Notes under the pieces: model-generated
What the model was told of the DNA's origin: nothing
Seen by the model: only the letters and a program-made list of their open reading frames with translations
Database searches by the model: none
Translations under genes and position numbers: made by a program
In this document: piece after piece, positions 7,670 through 16,712 of the stretch
How the letters are laid out: the number at the start of each line of letters is the position of its first letter
Position numbering within the stretch: the first letter of the stretch is position 1
Assembly (NCBI GenBank): GCA_040255675.1
Contig: JBDZVM010000030.1
Coordinates: 1-47,168 of the forward strand
Direction of reading: 5' to 3'
DNA: 47,168 nt
From: JBDZVM01 sp040255675
Lineage (GTDB): Bacteria > Actinomycetota > Actinomycetes > Acidothermales > Acidothermaceae

Positions 7670-9138
7670 GCATCACACAGCGGACGACGAAGAGCGCTGC
7701 TCGAGGGTTGGCGATGCCAACCGACCTGTTCATCGGCGGTGAGTGGGTCGGTGGCTCGGCCGGCAGCTACGACGTTATGAATCCATCGACTGGTGAGCCG
7801 ATAACGCAGGTGCCGGTGGCGGGTCTCGACGATCTCGACCGCGCGCTTGCTGCCGCGGCTTCGACACAACCGGCGTGGGCGGCGGTGCCGCCGCGGGAGC
7901 GAGCTGAAGTATTGCGGCGGGCCTTCGAGTCGATAATCGCGCGCCGGGAGGAGTTCGCCTTCCTGATCTCACTGGAGATGGGCAAATCGCTCGCTGACGC
8001 GCGCGGCGAAGTCGCTTACGCCGCCGAATTCTTCCGCTGGTTCTCCGAAGAGGCCGTGCGCATCGGAGGCGAGCTTCGCACGGCGCCGTCCGGAGTGAAC
8101 CGGATTCTCACATTTCGCAAGCCAGTCGGTGTTGCGCTATTGCTCACGCCGTGGAATTTCCCAGTGGCGATGGCGACACGAAAGATCGGCCCGGCGCTCG
8201 CCGCGGGTTGTACCGTTGTGCTCAAGCCGGCACAAGAGACGCCGCTGACGGCGCTACTGCTTGCGCAAACGCTCATGGAGGCGGGTGCGCCAGCGGGCAC
8301 GGTGAACGTCTTGACCACCGACCGACCGGTCGACCTCGTCGCCGCCGCACTGGCCGACTCTCGGGTGCGCAAGCTGTCGTTCACCGGTTCGACGAGCGTC
8401 GGCAGCACGCTTCTCGGGCAAGCCGCCCATCGGATCGTGAACTGCTCGATGGAACTCGGTGGCAACGACCCGTTCCTCGTGCTGGACGACGCCGACCTCG
8501 ATGCTGCTGTCGACGGCGCGATGCTGGCGAAGATGCGTAACGGCGGCCAGGCATGTACGGCCGCGAACCGGTTTCTCGTGGCGGAGTCCGTCGCAGAGGT
8601 GTTTGCGGGCAAGCTGGCGGCGAGAATGGCGAACTTGCGCGTCGGCGCGGGCACCGATGAAACCACCCAGCTCGGCCCGATGGTCAGCGAACGCGCGGTG
8701 GCCGGCATGGCCGACAAGGTCGCGCGATCAGTGGCTGCAGGTGCCCAGGTGATGCTGGGTGGCCAGCGTATCGACGGCCCCGGCTTTTTCTATCCGGCCA
8801 CGGTCCTCACCGACGTCCCACGAGATTGTGCCGTGGTTGTCGAGGAATTATTCGGTCCGGTGGCACCGATCATTTCGGTGTGCGACGACGACGACGCCGT
8901 CGCCCTCGCCAACGCGACCGAGATGGGGCTCACGGCTTACGTTTACACCCGCGACCTGGCTCGCGGGTTGCGGCTTTGCGAGCGCCTCGACGTCGGCATG
9001 GTCGGCCTCAACCGAGGCCTGGTCTCAGACCCGGCGGCACCGTTCGGCGGCGTCAAGCAGTCTGGACTCGGCCGCGAAGGAGGCTACGAGGGTATCGACG
9101 AATACCTGGAAACCTCCTACGTCGCCGCCGCTTGGTAA
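7666..9138 (+). CDS. gabD: Succinate-semialdehyde dehydrogenase (aldehyde dehydrogenase family)
   Basis: Oxidises succinate semialdehyde to succinate, completing the GABA shunt. The 490-aa protein has all ALDH landmarks: TPWNFP (161-166), cofactor Lys K187 in VLKPA, FTGST (239-243), general base E263 in MELGG, and the catalytic Cys C297 in GGQACTAANR. The ATG at 7666 overlaps the gdhA stop (ATGA), and this decides the start; the frame is open further upstream but only inside gdhA. The next gene starts 4 bp after the stop. NAD versus NADP preference was not determined. Confidence 0.93.
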   Translation: MSITQRTTKSAARGLAMPTDLFIGGEWVGGSAGSYDVMNPSTGEPITQVPVAGLDDLDRALAAAASTQPAWAAVPPRERAEVLRRAFESIIARREEFAFLISLEMGKSLADARGEVAYAAEFFRWFSEEAVRIGGELRTAPSGVNRILTFRKPVGVALLLTPWNFPVAMATRKIGPALAAGCTVVLKPAQETPLTALLLAQTLMEAGAPAGTVNVLTTDRPVDLVAAALADSRVRKLSFTGSTSVGSTLLGQAAHRIVNCSMELGGNDPFLVLDDADLDAAVDGAMLAKMRNGGQACTAANRFLVAESVAEVFAGKLAARMANLRVGAGTDETTQLGPMVSERAVAGMADKVARSVAAGAQVMLGGQRIDGPGFFYPATVLTDVPRDCAVVVEELFGPVAPIISVCDDDDAVALANATEMGLTAYVYTRDLARGLRLCERLDVGMVGLNRGLVSDPAAPFGGVKQSGLGREGGYEGIDEYLETSYVAAAW

Positions 9139-9142
9139 TCCG

Positions 9143-10456
9143 GTGCAACCACGAGTCTCCGCGCTCGTCGTCGGCGACCTCGACATTGCCCGGCGAACGT
9201 GCGCCACACTCGAGGACGACGGCGTGCCGGTTGTTCATCTTCCGCACCCGACAGATGACGAATTAAGCGAAGCGCTTTCGAGGGGCGTCGACGCGGTCGC
9301 TGTGTTGGTTCGTGGTGACGTCGTTGCGTTGCGCTATGCCCTGCTGATCGAACATCTAGTGCCCAACGTACAGCTCGTGGTGACTCTCTTCGACCGTACG
9401 ATTGCTGACCAACTGGTTCGCACGGTACCGAATTGCAGGGTGACGTCTCCGGCTGACGTCGCTGTGCCGTCAATTGCCGGAGCGTGCCTTTCCGACGACG
9501 TCTTGGCGGTTCACCACAAGACCATCATCGGCTGGAGGTCCGGTGGCGAAGTCCGCGCACCCTGGACGCATCGCCCATCGGTGTCAACGCTCGTGCGCAA
9601 CACCGTGACGGCGCAAATGCGGCCGTACGACGTCACCACCCGGATTCTGCTGAGCGGATTCCTCGGATTGGCTCTTATCCTCGGCAGCGACTGGCTCGTT
9701 TCGTTCGCTGCTCGGGACGAATCCCCTGTACGGGCGTTGTATGACGCGGCTCGGGTAATCGCGACGGTCGGGCCCGGAAATACCGGAGGTCGGACACCTG
9801 CCTGGTATCTGCTGCTTTCCAGCAGCTCGATGCTGCTCACCATCGGCTTTACGGCGCTGTTCACCGCCGGTGTTGTCAATCGGGTGCGTTCGTCTCGTAG
9901 CGTCGGCCTGCTCGGGGCACGTACGGTACCCACCCGCGATCACGTCGTGGTGGTGGGGCTTGGTCAGGTCGGTTTACGACTTTGCACCCAGTTGCGCAGG
10001 CTGAAGGTGCCCGTTGTCGCCGTCGAGAGAGACCCCGAAGCGACCAATCTGCGCCTTGCCAAGGAAGCAAAGGTGCCCGTCATCATCGGCGAAGCGGCGG
10101 ATCGCGCGGTTTTGCGCAGACTTTCGCTGCACCGAGCGCGTGCCCTGGCCGCGATGGGCGCGAATGATCTCGACAACGTCGAGGTGGCGATTGCGGCTCT
10201 CGCGGTTTGCCCATCGGTGCGGATTGTGTTGCGGGCAGGCGAAAACGAGGTCATCGCCGAAACTCGGTCGCTGTTTTCGATCGGTGAGGTTCGAGACGTC
10301 TCGGCCCTTACCGCGCTGGCGGTTACGCTGAGCCTCAAGGGTGAACCGTGGGAGGTCGTGTACCAGCGCTCGAACGAGCTGTTCGTGTCAACGCACACGC
10401 CGAACGCCCAAAGTGGCCCGCGACCATTCACCGCGAACCGATGCGCGTGCTTGTGA
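9143..10456 (+). CDS. Two-TM, double-Rossmann (TrkA-N/RCK) potassium-channel-like protein
   Basis: Membrane protein of 437 aa with an unusual order: an N-terminal Rossmann-like domain (1-130; ALVVGDLDIARR start), an amphipathic stretch, TM1 (about 168-186), a pore-loop-like segment ending ATVGPGN (207-213), TM2 (about 222-245), then a canonical TrkA-N/RCK domain (267 to about 400; VVVVGLGQVG). Layout and loop position are those of a potassium channel subunit, but the filter TVGYGD is replaced by TVGPGN, so selectivity is doubtful. The GTG start lies 4 bp after gabD with no strong RBS, implying coupling to the gab operon. It might gate an ion flux linked to GABA or glutamate use (inference). 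The frame is open upstream within gabD, but homology begins at the GTG. Confidence 0.78.
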   Translation: MQPRVSALVVGDLDIARRTCATLEDDGVPVVHLPHPTDDELSEALSRGVDAVAVLVRGDVVALRYALLIEHLVPNVQLVVTLFDRTIADQLVRTVPNCRVTSPADVAVPSIAGACLSDDVLAVHHKTIIGWRSGGEVRAPWTHRPSVSTLVRNTVTAQMRPYDVTTRILLSGFLGLALILGSDWLVSFAARDESPVRALYDAARVIATVGPGNTGGRTPAWYLLLSSSSMLLTIGFTALFTAGVVNRVRSSRSVGLLGARTVPTRDHVVVVGLGQVGLRLCTQLRRLKVPVVAVERDPEATNLRLAKEAKVPVIIGEAADRAVLRRLSLHRARALAAMGANDLDNVEVAIAALAVCPSVRIVLRAGENEVIAETRSLFSIGEVRDVSALTALAVTLSLKGEPWEVVYQRSNELFVSTHTPNAQSGPRPFTANRCACL

Positions 10457-10489
10457 CACGGCCCGGCATTGCGGCCGCGCCGTGTCACA
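10452..10489. terminator. Bidirectional terminator hairpin
   Basis: TGTGACACGGC (10452-10462) and its exact complement (10479-10489) form an 11-bp stem around a 16-nt loop that can itself pair GGC with GCC. It overlaps the stop codon of the channel-like gene and lies before the convergent hydrolase gene ending at 10501. There is no long U-tract, as is common in high-GC actinomycetes. Confidence 0.75.
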
Positions 10490-10500
10490 GTCCGTGGGTG

Positions 10501-12801
10501 TTAGCTGACGTCCAACGTTACGTCGTCAATGACGAACGATGTTTGCAGCGAGTAGTCCTCGGTGCCGGTGAACTCGAGCGTGATCGTTTGACCGATGTAC
10601 GGCGTCAAGTCGAATGAACACGGCGCATATCCGGTCGCGGCGTCGAGGTTAGACCAGCTTGCCACCTGCGTTGAGGTGCCAGCGGCGTCGACCGCTTCCA
10701 AGACGAGGTTGTCGTATGCCATAGGTTGAGTCTCGTAGGTGTCGATGTGGAGATAGAACTCGAGGCTCGCGTTGGCGCATGTCGCGGGAATCGTGACCTG
10801 CTGGGAGAGAGTGTCGGTGTGGGTGTAGCCGAAGCCGTCCAACCAGGCCTTCCATGAGCCCGAGTGTGGGGCCTCGATTGTGCGGTCATCGATGACGGCC
10901 GGCGTCGCACTCCAAGGTGCGGCCGTGCCGGTTTCGAAGCCGCCGTTTCCGATCAATTGTTCGGCAGCACAGCCGGAGCCCCCACCGCCACCGCCAGTCA
11001 TTGGCGCGAGTTTGTTTGCTTCGACGACCGCCGCACTCCAGGAGAACTCGTCGTTGTCGCTGAAGTAGTAGTACGTCGCACCGTTCGGCATCATCGCGAC
11101 CGTTATGCCGCCGAATCCGGACATGAACGGCACATAGAACGGTGTGGCGAAGGCCGCGTTGTCGGCGGAGGTGAACTGTCTTGCCCACAGACCGTAGTGG
11201 TACTTGAAGACGGGAGTTCCAGACGTGTCGAGGCCGCGGTCGTTCGGATCGTGCTGCATCGCGCTGGCGAGCAGTGCGCTGCTCAGAATCTGCGTGCCAT
11301 CGATCGCGCCATCGTCGTTGTTGAGGAACTTAGCCATCTTGGCAATGTCGTCCTGCGTCCAGAATAGGCCGTAGCCACCGAAAGGAACTCCGGCTGCGCT
11401 GTTGTCAGTGCGCTCGGTGACCCTGACGTCGGGGCTGAGGTGAAGTGGCACGAGGATTTGATCGCGCAAGAAGTTGTAGATATCGGCGCTGCTACCGGCC
11501 TTCGTCTGGAGGAAGTTGTTTTCGGCGCGAGCGAGGATGAACGTGTCAGAGGAATGGTAGACCCAGGTGGTTCCCGGCGCGGACTGGCGCGGGAAGCTCA
11601 ACGCCGTCGACATCTTAGACGTGTACGTTTCGTCGTCAAAGAACGTCGACATGGTGGAGCCGTCTTCGTCTGTCTCGAAGCCCGCCGAACTGTAGTTGCC
11701 CGTTGCCATGTCTGCCGTGTTCTCGAACGTGACGTTGCCCCACGCGCTGCTGCTCGTTTCGCTTACGTATGTGTGGATCAGCGCGTTGGCGACGCTGGCG
11801 CCGTATACCTGGGCTAGTCGCATCAAAACGACACCGGCGAACATGCTCTTCGCTGTCGAGTACGACGGTGTGATCATTTCGCCACAGTACGGGTATTGCC
11901 CGTACCGGGTCTGGCAGCCCGCGACGTAGTTCACGCCCCCGTAGAAGAACCCGTAGGCGGTCATCGCGGAAGGTGTGACGCCGCTCCCGAATGCGGTCAG
12001 ATCTATGTTCGCGTCAGGGTAGTCGGTCGCGAGGTCGGCGATTGGTTTGGTCGGCAACTGATTAGCGACGTCGATCGCGAATTCGTTCTCGATGGTGGTG
12101 TCGTTCGCGAGAGAAGTCGGCTGGTAGCTCGCGCTCACCTGACCCCACATGTCGAATTGAAAGTACTCGCACGTTTCTTTCGTGATCTGATATCGGACGT
12201 ACGACACAGAACTCGCGTCATACAAGAAGGTGAGCACCCCGTTGTGGGTACAGTTGGCGTTGCGCTCGACGAGAGTGAACGGCATCGATGCTCGGGTCAT
12301 CCCCGCGTCGCCAGTCTCGTCCCACGCTCGGCCTGGGCTGACGGTGATGTTCCAGTACGGGCTGCCGGTGTACTGCAGCCCGCGTATGGCCGGGATCAGA
12401 TAGCTGCCGTTTTGCACCAATGACACACTCACAGGCGGCAGATGTTTGACGGTGGCCGTCGCAGCATAGTTGTAGGTGTCCTTGATAGTGCTGAATCCGC
12501 CCGAGGTAGCGGTGTTTTGCAGGGTCAAAGTTCCTTCGAAGGTGTTGGACGGCGGTGCGGCGTCGGCGGGTAAGGCGAAGGCGCCGTCATCCACTGGTGC
12601 GGCGGGCGACTCGCTGGTGGTCAGGTCGGTGTAGGTGAGCAAGGTGCGACTGACGTTGCCGCTGCCGGTCAACGGGTCACCTGGTACGGGGTCGGGAGAG
12701 CTTGCGAATGCGGGCTGGCCTGCCGGTATCAGCGTCGCTGCCAGTGCGAGCGTTACTGCAGTAGCACTGCGACGAAAGCACAATCGATAATGTGGGCGCA
12801 T
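10501..12801 (-). CDS. Secreted beta-lactamase-like serine hydrolase with C-terminal CBM-like module
   Basis: Exported protein of 766 aa. A signal peptide (1-33, ending AFA) is followed by an N-terminal domain (about 35-290) that I do not recognise but which is shared with the next gene upstream (opening PVPGDPLTGSGNVSR, then NTFEGTLTLQN). The central part resembles serine beta-lactamase/penicillin-binding folds: STAK (S315, K318) in PSYSTAKS is the SxxK motif, YHS (415-417) stands where Tyr-x-Asn/Ser is expected, and FMSGFGG is a plausible third motif. After a Gly-rich linker, about 615-766 is a beta-sandwich starting GNGGFETGTAAPW, like carbohydrate-binding modules and like the end of the SipW fusion at 38315-40348. 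The substrate (ester, D-peptide or lactam) is unknown. The start is ATG with GGAG upstream. It lies 84 bp downstream of its paralogue, possibly co-transcribed. Confidence 0.8.
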   Translation of the reverse strand: MRPHYRLCFRRSATAVTLALAATLIPAGQPAFASSPDPVPGDPLTGSGNVSRTLLTYTDLTTSESPAAPVDDGAFALPADAAPPSNTFEGTLTLQNTATSGGFSTIKDTYNYAATATVKHLPPVSVSLVQNGSYLIPAIRGLQYTGSPYWNITVSPGRAWDETGDAGMTRASMPFTLVERNANCTHNGVLTFLYDASSVSYVRYQITKETCEYFQFDMWGQVSASYQPTSLANDTTIENEFAIDVANQLPTKPIADLATDYPDANIDLTAFGSGVTPSAMTAYGFFYGGVNYVAGCQTRYGQYPYCGEMITPSYSTAKSMFAGVVLMRLAQVYGASVANALIHTYVSETSSSAWGNVTFENTADMATGNYSSAGFETDEDGSTMSTFFDDETYTSKMSTALSFPRQSAPGTTWVYHSSDTFILARAENNFLQTKAGSSADIYNFLRDQILVPLHLSPDVRVTERTDNSAAGVPFGGYGLFWTQDDIAKMAKFLNNDDGAIDGTQILSSALLASAMQHDPNDRGLDTSGTPVFKYHYGLWARQFTSADNAAFATPFYVPFMSGFGGITVAMMPNGATYYYFSDNDEFSWSAAVVEANKLAPMTGGGGGGSGCAAEQLIGNGGFETGTAAPWSATPAVIDDRTIEAPHSGSWKAWLDGFGYTHTDTLSQQVTIPATCANASLEFYLHIDTYETQPMAYDNLVLEAVDAAGTSTQVASWSNLDAATGYAPCSFDLTPYIGQTITLEFTGTEDYSLQTSFVIDDVTLDVS

Positions 12802-12885
12802 AACGGACTCCGAAGTGGTTGCGCCTCTCGCCTGTTGCGGCGATGTGGCCAGTTTGGTCTGATAAGGAACGAGGTTGGCGCTCTA

Positions 12886-15324
12886 TCAGCTGATCGTTTC
12901 AGTCAAGCCGGTGCTGGTGCTCGGGGCGAAGCCGCCGCCGGCCGTGTCTTGAATCCAGACGGGCTGGCCGGACGAGTGGCTTGTGTGTTGATAGTCGCCG
13001 ACCCAGCTGATCGTCGTTGCTGTGAGGGCGGTAATGACGTGGACGTCGTCGGTGAGCGTTGGCTCACCCATGGCGATCGTGTCTCCGACATGCATCCCGG
13101 CAGTGCTCACGACATTGCAAGTCGTCTTCGCCGTGCCGCATGACGACGTGAGGGTCGTGATGGCCGGTGAGGAGGAAATCCCGGTGTTGTTCGTGAGATC
13201 TGGTGAGTACACAGCGGTGATGGTGTGTTGACCGGCAGGCAGCGTCGTGGTGTAACTTGCCTGACCGTTCTCGTTCAAGAGCAAATTCGGTCCGATGTTC
13301 CTGCCGTTGTCTTGAAACCGCACAGTGCCGGTAGCACTCCACGACCTGGCCGTCGCGGCAACCGTCGCGGTAAAGGTTACGGGTTGTCCGGCCGACGCCG
13401 TGGAGCTGCTGCTACTGAGGGTGGTTGTGGTGGGCGCGCACATGGGGGCGAGCTTGTTCAGCTCGGCGATGGTGCTCGCCCAACTGAACTCGCCGCCATC
13501 ACTGACGTAGTAGTACGTTGCCCCGTTGGGCATCATCGCGATGGTGATCCCGCCGAACCCCGACATGAACGGAACGCGCAGCGCGCACCCCGGTACTTGG
13601 CTCGTCGTCGGGTAAGCCCAAAGTCCATTGCTGTAGCGGTATCCGCCGGCGGAAACTGTGCCGTCACCGTTTTGGGTACCGTCTGCGCTGACTGCGGCGA
13701 CGCCGGTGTTCGACGAGAGCCGTTGCATGCCGGCCAACATGAGATTGCGATCGACCAGCTGGGTGCCGTTGACCTCGCCATTGTTCTGGAAGAAGGTCGC
13801 GAGCTTCGCGATGTCATCGACCGTCCAGAACAGGCCGTAGGCACCGAACGGCCGCCCGGTTGTCGGTGAGCTCGACTGTGCGGTCGCATTGTCGGTGCGT
13901 TCAGTTGCTAGCGTACCCGCGGTCAGATGCAGCGGGCTGTACACGTCGTCGCGCATCATGTTGAAGATGTCGGCCGTCGAGCCTTGCTGTAACTGAAGAA
14001 ATCCGGCCTCAGCTTGGGTCAGCAGGAAATGGTCGACGGTGTGGTACACCCAGGTGTAACCCTGCTCACCAGCATGATGCGGATAGCTGAGCGCGTAGCC
14101 CATCTTGCCCGTCGAGGCTGTCCCATAAGCCTCTGTCTGCAGGAAGTTGGTGGTGGCGGTGCCGTTCTCGTCGTTCTCGAAGAGCTGCGAGTCGTAGTTG
14201 CCCGTGGCCATGTTCGCGGCGTCTTGGAAACGTACCGTCGCTGAACTCCAATTGCCGCTCGCGGCCATTTCGGGAACGTAGTCCTTGAGGTTCAGATCGG
14301 CCACGGATGAGCCGTAGACGAGGGCAAGTCGCTCGAGGGCTAGGGCGGCGAGAGTCGACTTTGCGGTCGAGTACGAAGGCAGCCGCATTTCGTAACAGAA
14401 CGGGTACGTGCCGTACCGGGTCTGGCACCCCTTGTTCGGCGACGAACCGTCGGCCACATAATTGACGCCGTTGTAGACCACGCCGTACGCCGACATGGCC
14501 GACGGAGTGATTCCGCTGCCGAAGTTCGCTACGTTCAAGCCTGCGCTCGGATAGTCAGTTGCCAGTGCTGACAGCGGCTTGATGGGCAGCCGATTTGTGA
14601 CTTCCGCGGCTTCGGCGTTCTCCAAAGCCAGGTCGTTCGGAATGGTTTTCGCAGTGTACGTAGCGCTCAGTTGGCCATACATGTCGAACTGGTGAAGTTC
14701 GCATGTCTCGGTCGTGATCTGATATCGCACGTATGAGACTGTCGTGCCATTGAACAGGAACGTCATTTCGCCTTGGTGAGTGCAGTTCTGGTTTCGATCG
14801 ACAAGGGTGAATGGGAAAGAAGCACGAGAATAGCCGTTGTCAGAAGTCTCGTTCCACACGCGCCCGGGCCCAGCGATGTAGTTGTAATAGCTGTCACCGG
14901 TGACGACGAGACCCTGCACCGCGGGAATCAAATGACTGCCGTTTTGCACGAAGTCGATCGACACAAGGGGCAAATGCTTCCCGCACGTCGACCCTGAGCA
15001 ACCCGTCACGTTTCGAAACCCGCCGGACGTAGCAGCATTTTGCAGGGTCAAAGTTCCTTCGAACGTGTTGGACGGCGCCGCGGCGTCGGCTGGTAGCGCG
15101 AAGGCGCCGTCGTCTACTGGAGCACCGGGCGATTGATTGGTCGTCAGGTCGGTGTAGGTGAGCAGCGCGCGGCTGACGTTGCCGCTACCGGTGAGGGGAT
15201 CACCCGGTACCGGATTGGCGGAGCTTGCGACTGCGGGCGGCGTTGTGGGCACGAGAAGTGCGACTAGGACTAGCGATGTCACGACGGCGGCGCGGTGGAC
15301 GAACGAGGTCTGGTGCAGACGCAT
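12886..15324 (-). CDS. Secreted beta-lactamase-like serine hydrolase with Ig-like domain (paralogue)
   Basis: Exported protein of 812 aa, a tandem paralogue of the gene at 10501-12801. The same mature N-terminus (PVPGDPLTGSGNVSR), the unrecognised first domain and the hydrolase core are present: STAK at S319/K322 in PSYSTAKS, and YHT in place of YHS. The tails differ. Here a Thr/Ser-rich linker leads to a bacterial Ig-like domain (about 640-735; GQPVTFTATV, YTTTLPAGQHTITAVYS) and a short last domain (about 737-812) with a Cys pair and the pattern VGDTIAMGE. Extra Cys residues (about 109-114) suggest disulfides outside the cell. The start is the ATG at 15324 with GGAGG at 15331-15335; an in-frame upstream start at 15357 would add residues before the signal peptide and lacks an RBS. 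Substrate unknown. Confidence 0.8.
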   Translation of the reverse strand: MRLHQTSFVHRAAVVTSLVLVALLVPTTPPAVASSANPVPGDPLTGSGNVSRALLTYTDLTTNQSPGAPVDDGAFALPADAAAPSNTFEGTLTLQNAATSGGFRNVTGCSGSTCGKHLPLVSIDFVQNGSHLIPAVQGLVVTGDSYYNYIAGPGRVWNETSDNGYSRASFPFTLVDRNQNCTHQGEMTFLFNGTTVSYVRYQITTETCELHQFDMYGQLSATYTAKTIPNDLALENAEAAEVTNRLPIKPLSALATDYPSAGLNVANFGSGITPSAMSAYGVVYNGVNYVADGSSPNKGCQTRYGTYPFCYEMRLPSYSTAKSTLAALALERLALVYGSSVADLNLKDYVPEMAASGNWSSATVRFQDAANMATGNYDSQLFENDENGTATTNFLQTEAYGTASTGKMGYALSYPHHAGEQGYTWVYHTVDHFLLTQAEAGFLQLQQGSTADIFNMMRDDVYSPLHLTAGTLATERTDNATAQSSSPTTGRPFGAYGLFWTVDDIAKLATFFQNNGEVNGTQLVDRNLMLAGMQRLSSNTGVAAVSADGTQNGDGTVSAGGYRYSNGLWAYPTTSQVPGCALRVPFMSGFGGITIAMMPNGATYYYVSDGGEFSWASTIAELNKLAPMCAPTTTTLSSSSSTASAGQPVTFTATVAATARSWSATGTVRFQDNGRNIGPNLLLNENGQASYTTTLPAGQHTITAVYSPDLTNNTGISSSPAITTLTSSCGTAKTTCNVVSTAGMHVGDTIAMGEPTLTDDVHVITALTATTISWVGDYQHTSHSSGQPVWIQDTAGGGFAPSTSTGLTETIS

Positions 15325-15544
15325 AGCTAGCCTCCGGATAGTACGGTGGCTGGCCACGCCGAGCTGGCGTTCGCGCTAGGAACGCAGCCTCAGGGCCAGT
15401 CCAAGACGACCGAACTGCGGCCGGGTGCGAGGTATTTGCGCTCGCACGAGGGTTTCGCCACGCACAGATTGTCGGGAAGATCGCGAACATCTGTCCAATA
15501 CCTATCCGTCACCTTTGGCATGCTTAACAGGACTAGGCGACCCG

Positions 15545-16471
15545 TTATCGATTGGACGACGCTGCCGCACCGACCGGATGGCCCGGCGGGCGCGTTTGGC
15601 TGCCGTATCGCTCGGCGCAATAGTCGGTCAGCCGTGTCAAGAATGCTCGAATCGTCTCGTCGGCGAAGTGACCCGGCAACCAGGCCGCGTGCAGTGGGAT
15701 TCGCAAAATCCCTGCCGGTGCCTCCAGTAACAGCGGACGCAAGTCGAAACGGCTGTCGTCGCTCACCACTGCCACCGCGCGGCCTGCCGCGGCGATTGCC
15801 TGCGCGACGAGCGGTGACTCACACTCGATGGTGGCATGGTAGCCAACACCGCTTTCGGCAACTGCCTCGTCAAGCATGCGGCGAGTGCCGTGCCGTGGTG
15901 TCAAGACGGCCAGGGTCTCCTTGACCAGTGCGTCGATTGTGATGACCCGTTCCGTGCACCACGGGTGACCGGGTGGCGGATAGGCGAAAAGCGGAAGCCG
16001 CGTGATCGCTTGCCACTGGTAATTGTTGCTCGGTGCGCCTGACATCACGACGACGTCCACCCCGCGTGCGAGCGCATCGAGGGCCGACGCCGACGTTTCT
16101 TCGCGGACGTCGATGAGGGGATCGGCCGGATTGCCCTGAGCAAGGTATGGAGCGATGACATCGGAGATGGTGGCCGCGGGTGCCGCCACGCGAAGCACAC
16201 TGACACTGCCTGAGGTGAGGGCTTGCGCGGCTGCCGGAACCTGCTCTGCTCGCAAGAGCAGTTCACGCACAGTCGGCAGAAGGCGTTCGCCGGCAGACGA
16301 GAGCGTCAGCCGCCCGTTGCCACGGCGAAACAACTCGATGCCGAGTTCTCGCTCGAGCTGCCGAAGCTGACGAGACAACGACGGTTGCGCAACGCGGACC
16401 TGGGTGGCTGCGCCGCTGACCGAGCCGGTCTCTACAACGGCGACGAAATAGCCAAGCACGCGCAAATCCAT
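15545..16471 (-). CDS. LysR-type transcriptional regulator
   Basis: Regulator of 308 aa with an N-terminal winged HTH (residues 1-60; GSVSGAATQVRVAQPSLSRQ is the classical LysR HTH) and a C-terminal effector-binding domain (about 90-290). The start is ATG at 16471 with GAGGAG upstream; longer in-frame starts lack an RBS and precede the conserved MDLRVLGYFV. It is divergent from the leader-peptide/nitrilase/ABC-transporter operon, which it probably controls, as LysR proteins usually act on the adjacent divergent unit. A candidate site in the 241-bp gap is ATGGCTAACCAT (16545-16556). The effector may be the nitrilase substrate or product (inference). Confidence 0.9.
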   Translation of the reverse strand: MDLRVLGYFVAVVETGSVSGAATQVRVAQPSLSRQLRQLERELGIELFRRGNGRLTLSSAGERLLPTVRELLLRAEQVPAAAQALTSGSVSVLRVAAPAATISDVIAPYLAQGNPADPLIDVREETSASALDALARGVDVVVMSGAPSNNYQWQAITRLPLFAYPPPGHPWCTERVITIDALVKETLAVLTPRHGTRRMLDEAVAESGVGYHATIECESPLVAQAIAAAGRAVAVVSDDSRFDLRPLLLEAPAGILRIPLHAAWLPGHFADETIRAFLTRLTDYCAERYGSQTRPPGHPVGAAASSNR

Positions 16472-16648
16472 AATGTGCTCCTCTTTGCTATGCCTTGCAG
16501 GTCTGGAGTGGCCCACAAGTAGGCATTGGACAGCATGAGAACCTATGGCTAACCATGCTCGATAACGGCTGACAACACAACCCCATCGATCTAGCAATCC
16601 GTCGGATGTAGACCCATCAAGTAGAGACTGACCCAATCACAGACCCCA

Positions 16649-16688
16649 CCGATCTACCGATCCACTGACCTACCGATCCACCGACCTA
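16649..16688. repeat. Five tandem 8-bp repeats, consensus CCGAYCYA
   Basis: The units are CCGATCTA, CCGATCCA, CTGACCTA, CCGATCCA and CCGACCTA, end to end with no spacer. They lie in the LysR/nitrilase intergenic region and end 12 bp before the AAGGAG RBS of the leader peptide, so they are probably in its 5' UTR or core promoter. Slippage-prone short repeats here could tune expression. Confidence 0.8.
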
Positions 16689-16712
16689 CAGCGAGAAACG
16701 AAGGAGCAGTAG

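Noticed and set aside
8759..9142. N-terminal extension of the channel-like gene inside gabD
   Set aside because: The frame is open but translates gabD out of frame; domain similarity begins at the GTG at 9143.
15325..15544. Separate CebR or LysR operator upstream of the secreted hydrolase pair
   Set aside because: I looked for palindromes like the one at 3125-3138 and found none convincing; only the RBS at 15331-15335 is clear.
16649..16688. CRISPR-like array
   Set aside because: Units are 8 bp and contiguous, with no spacers and no cas genes.
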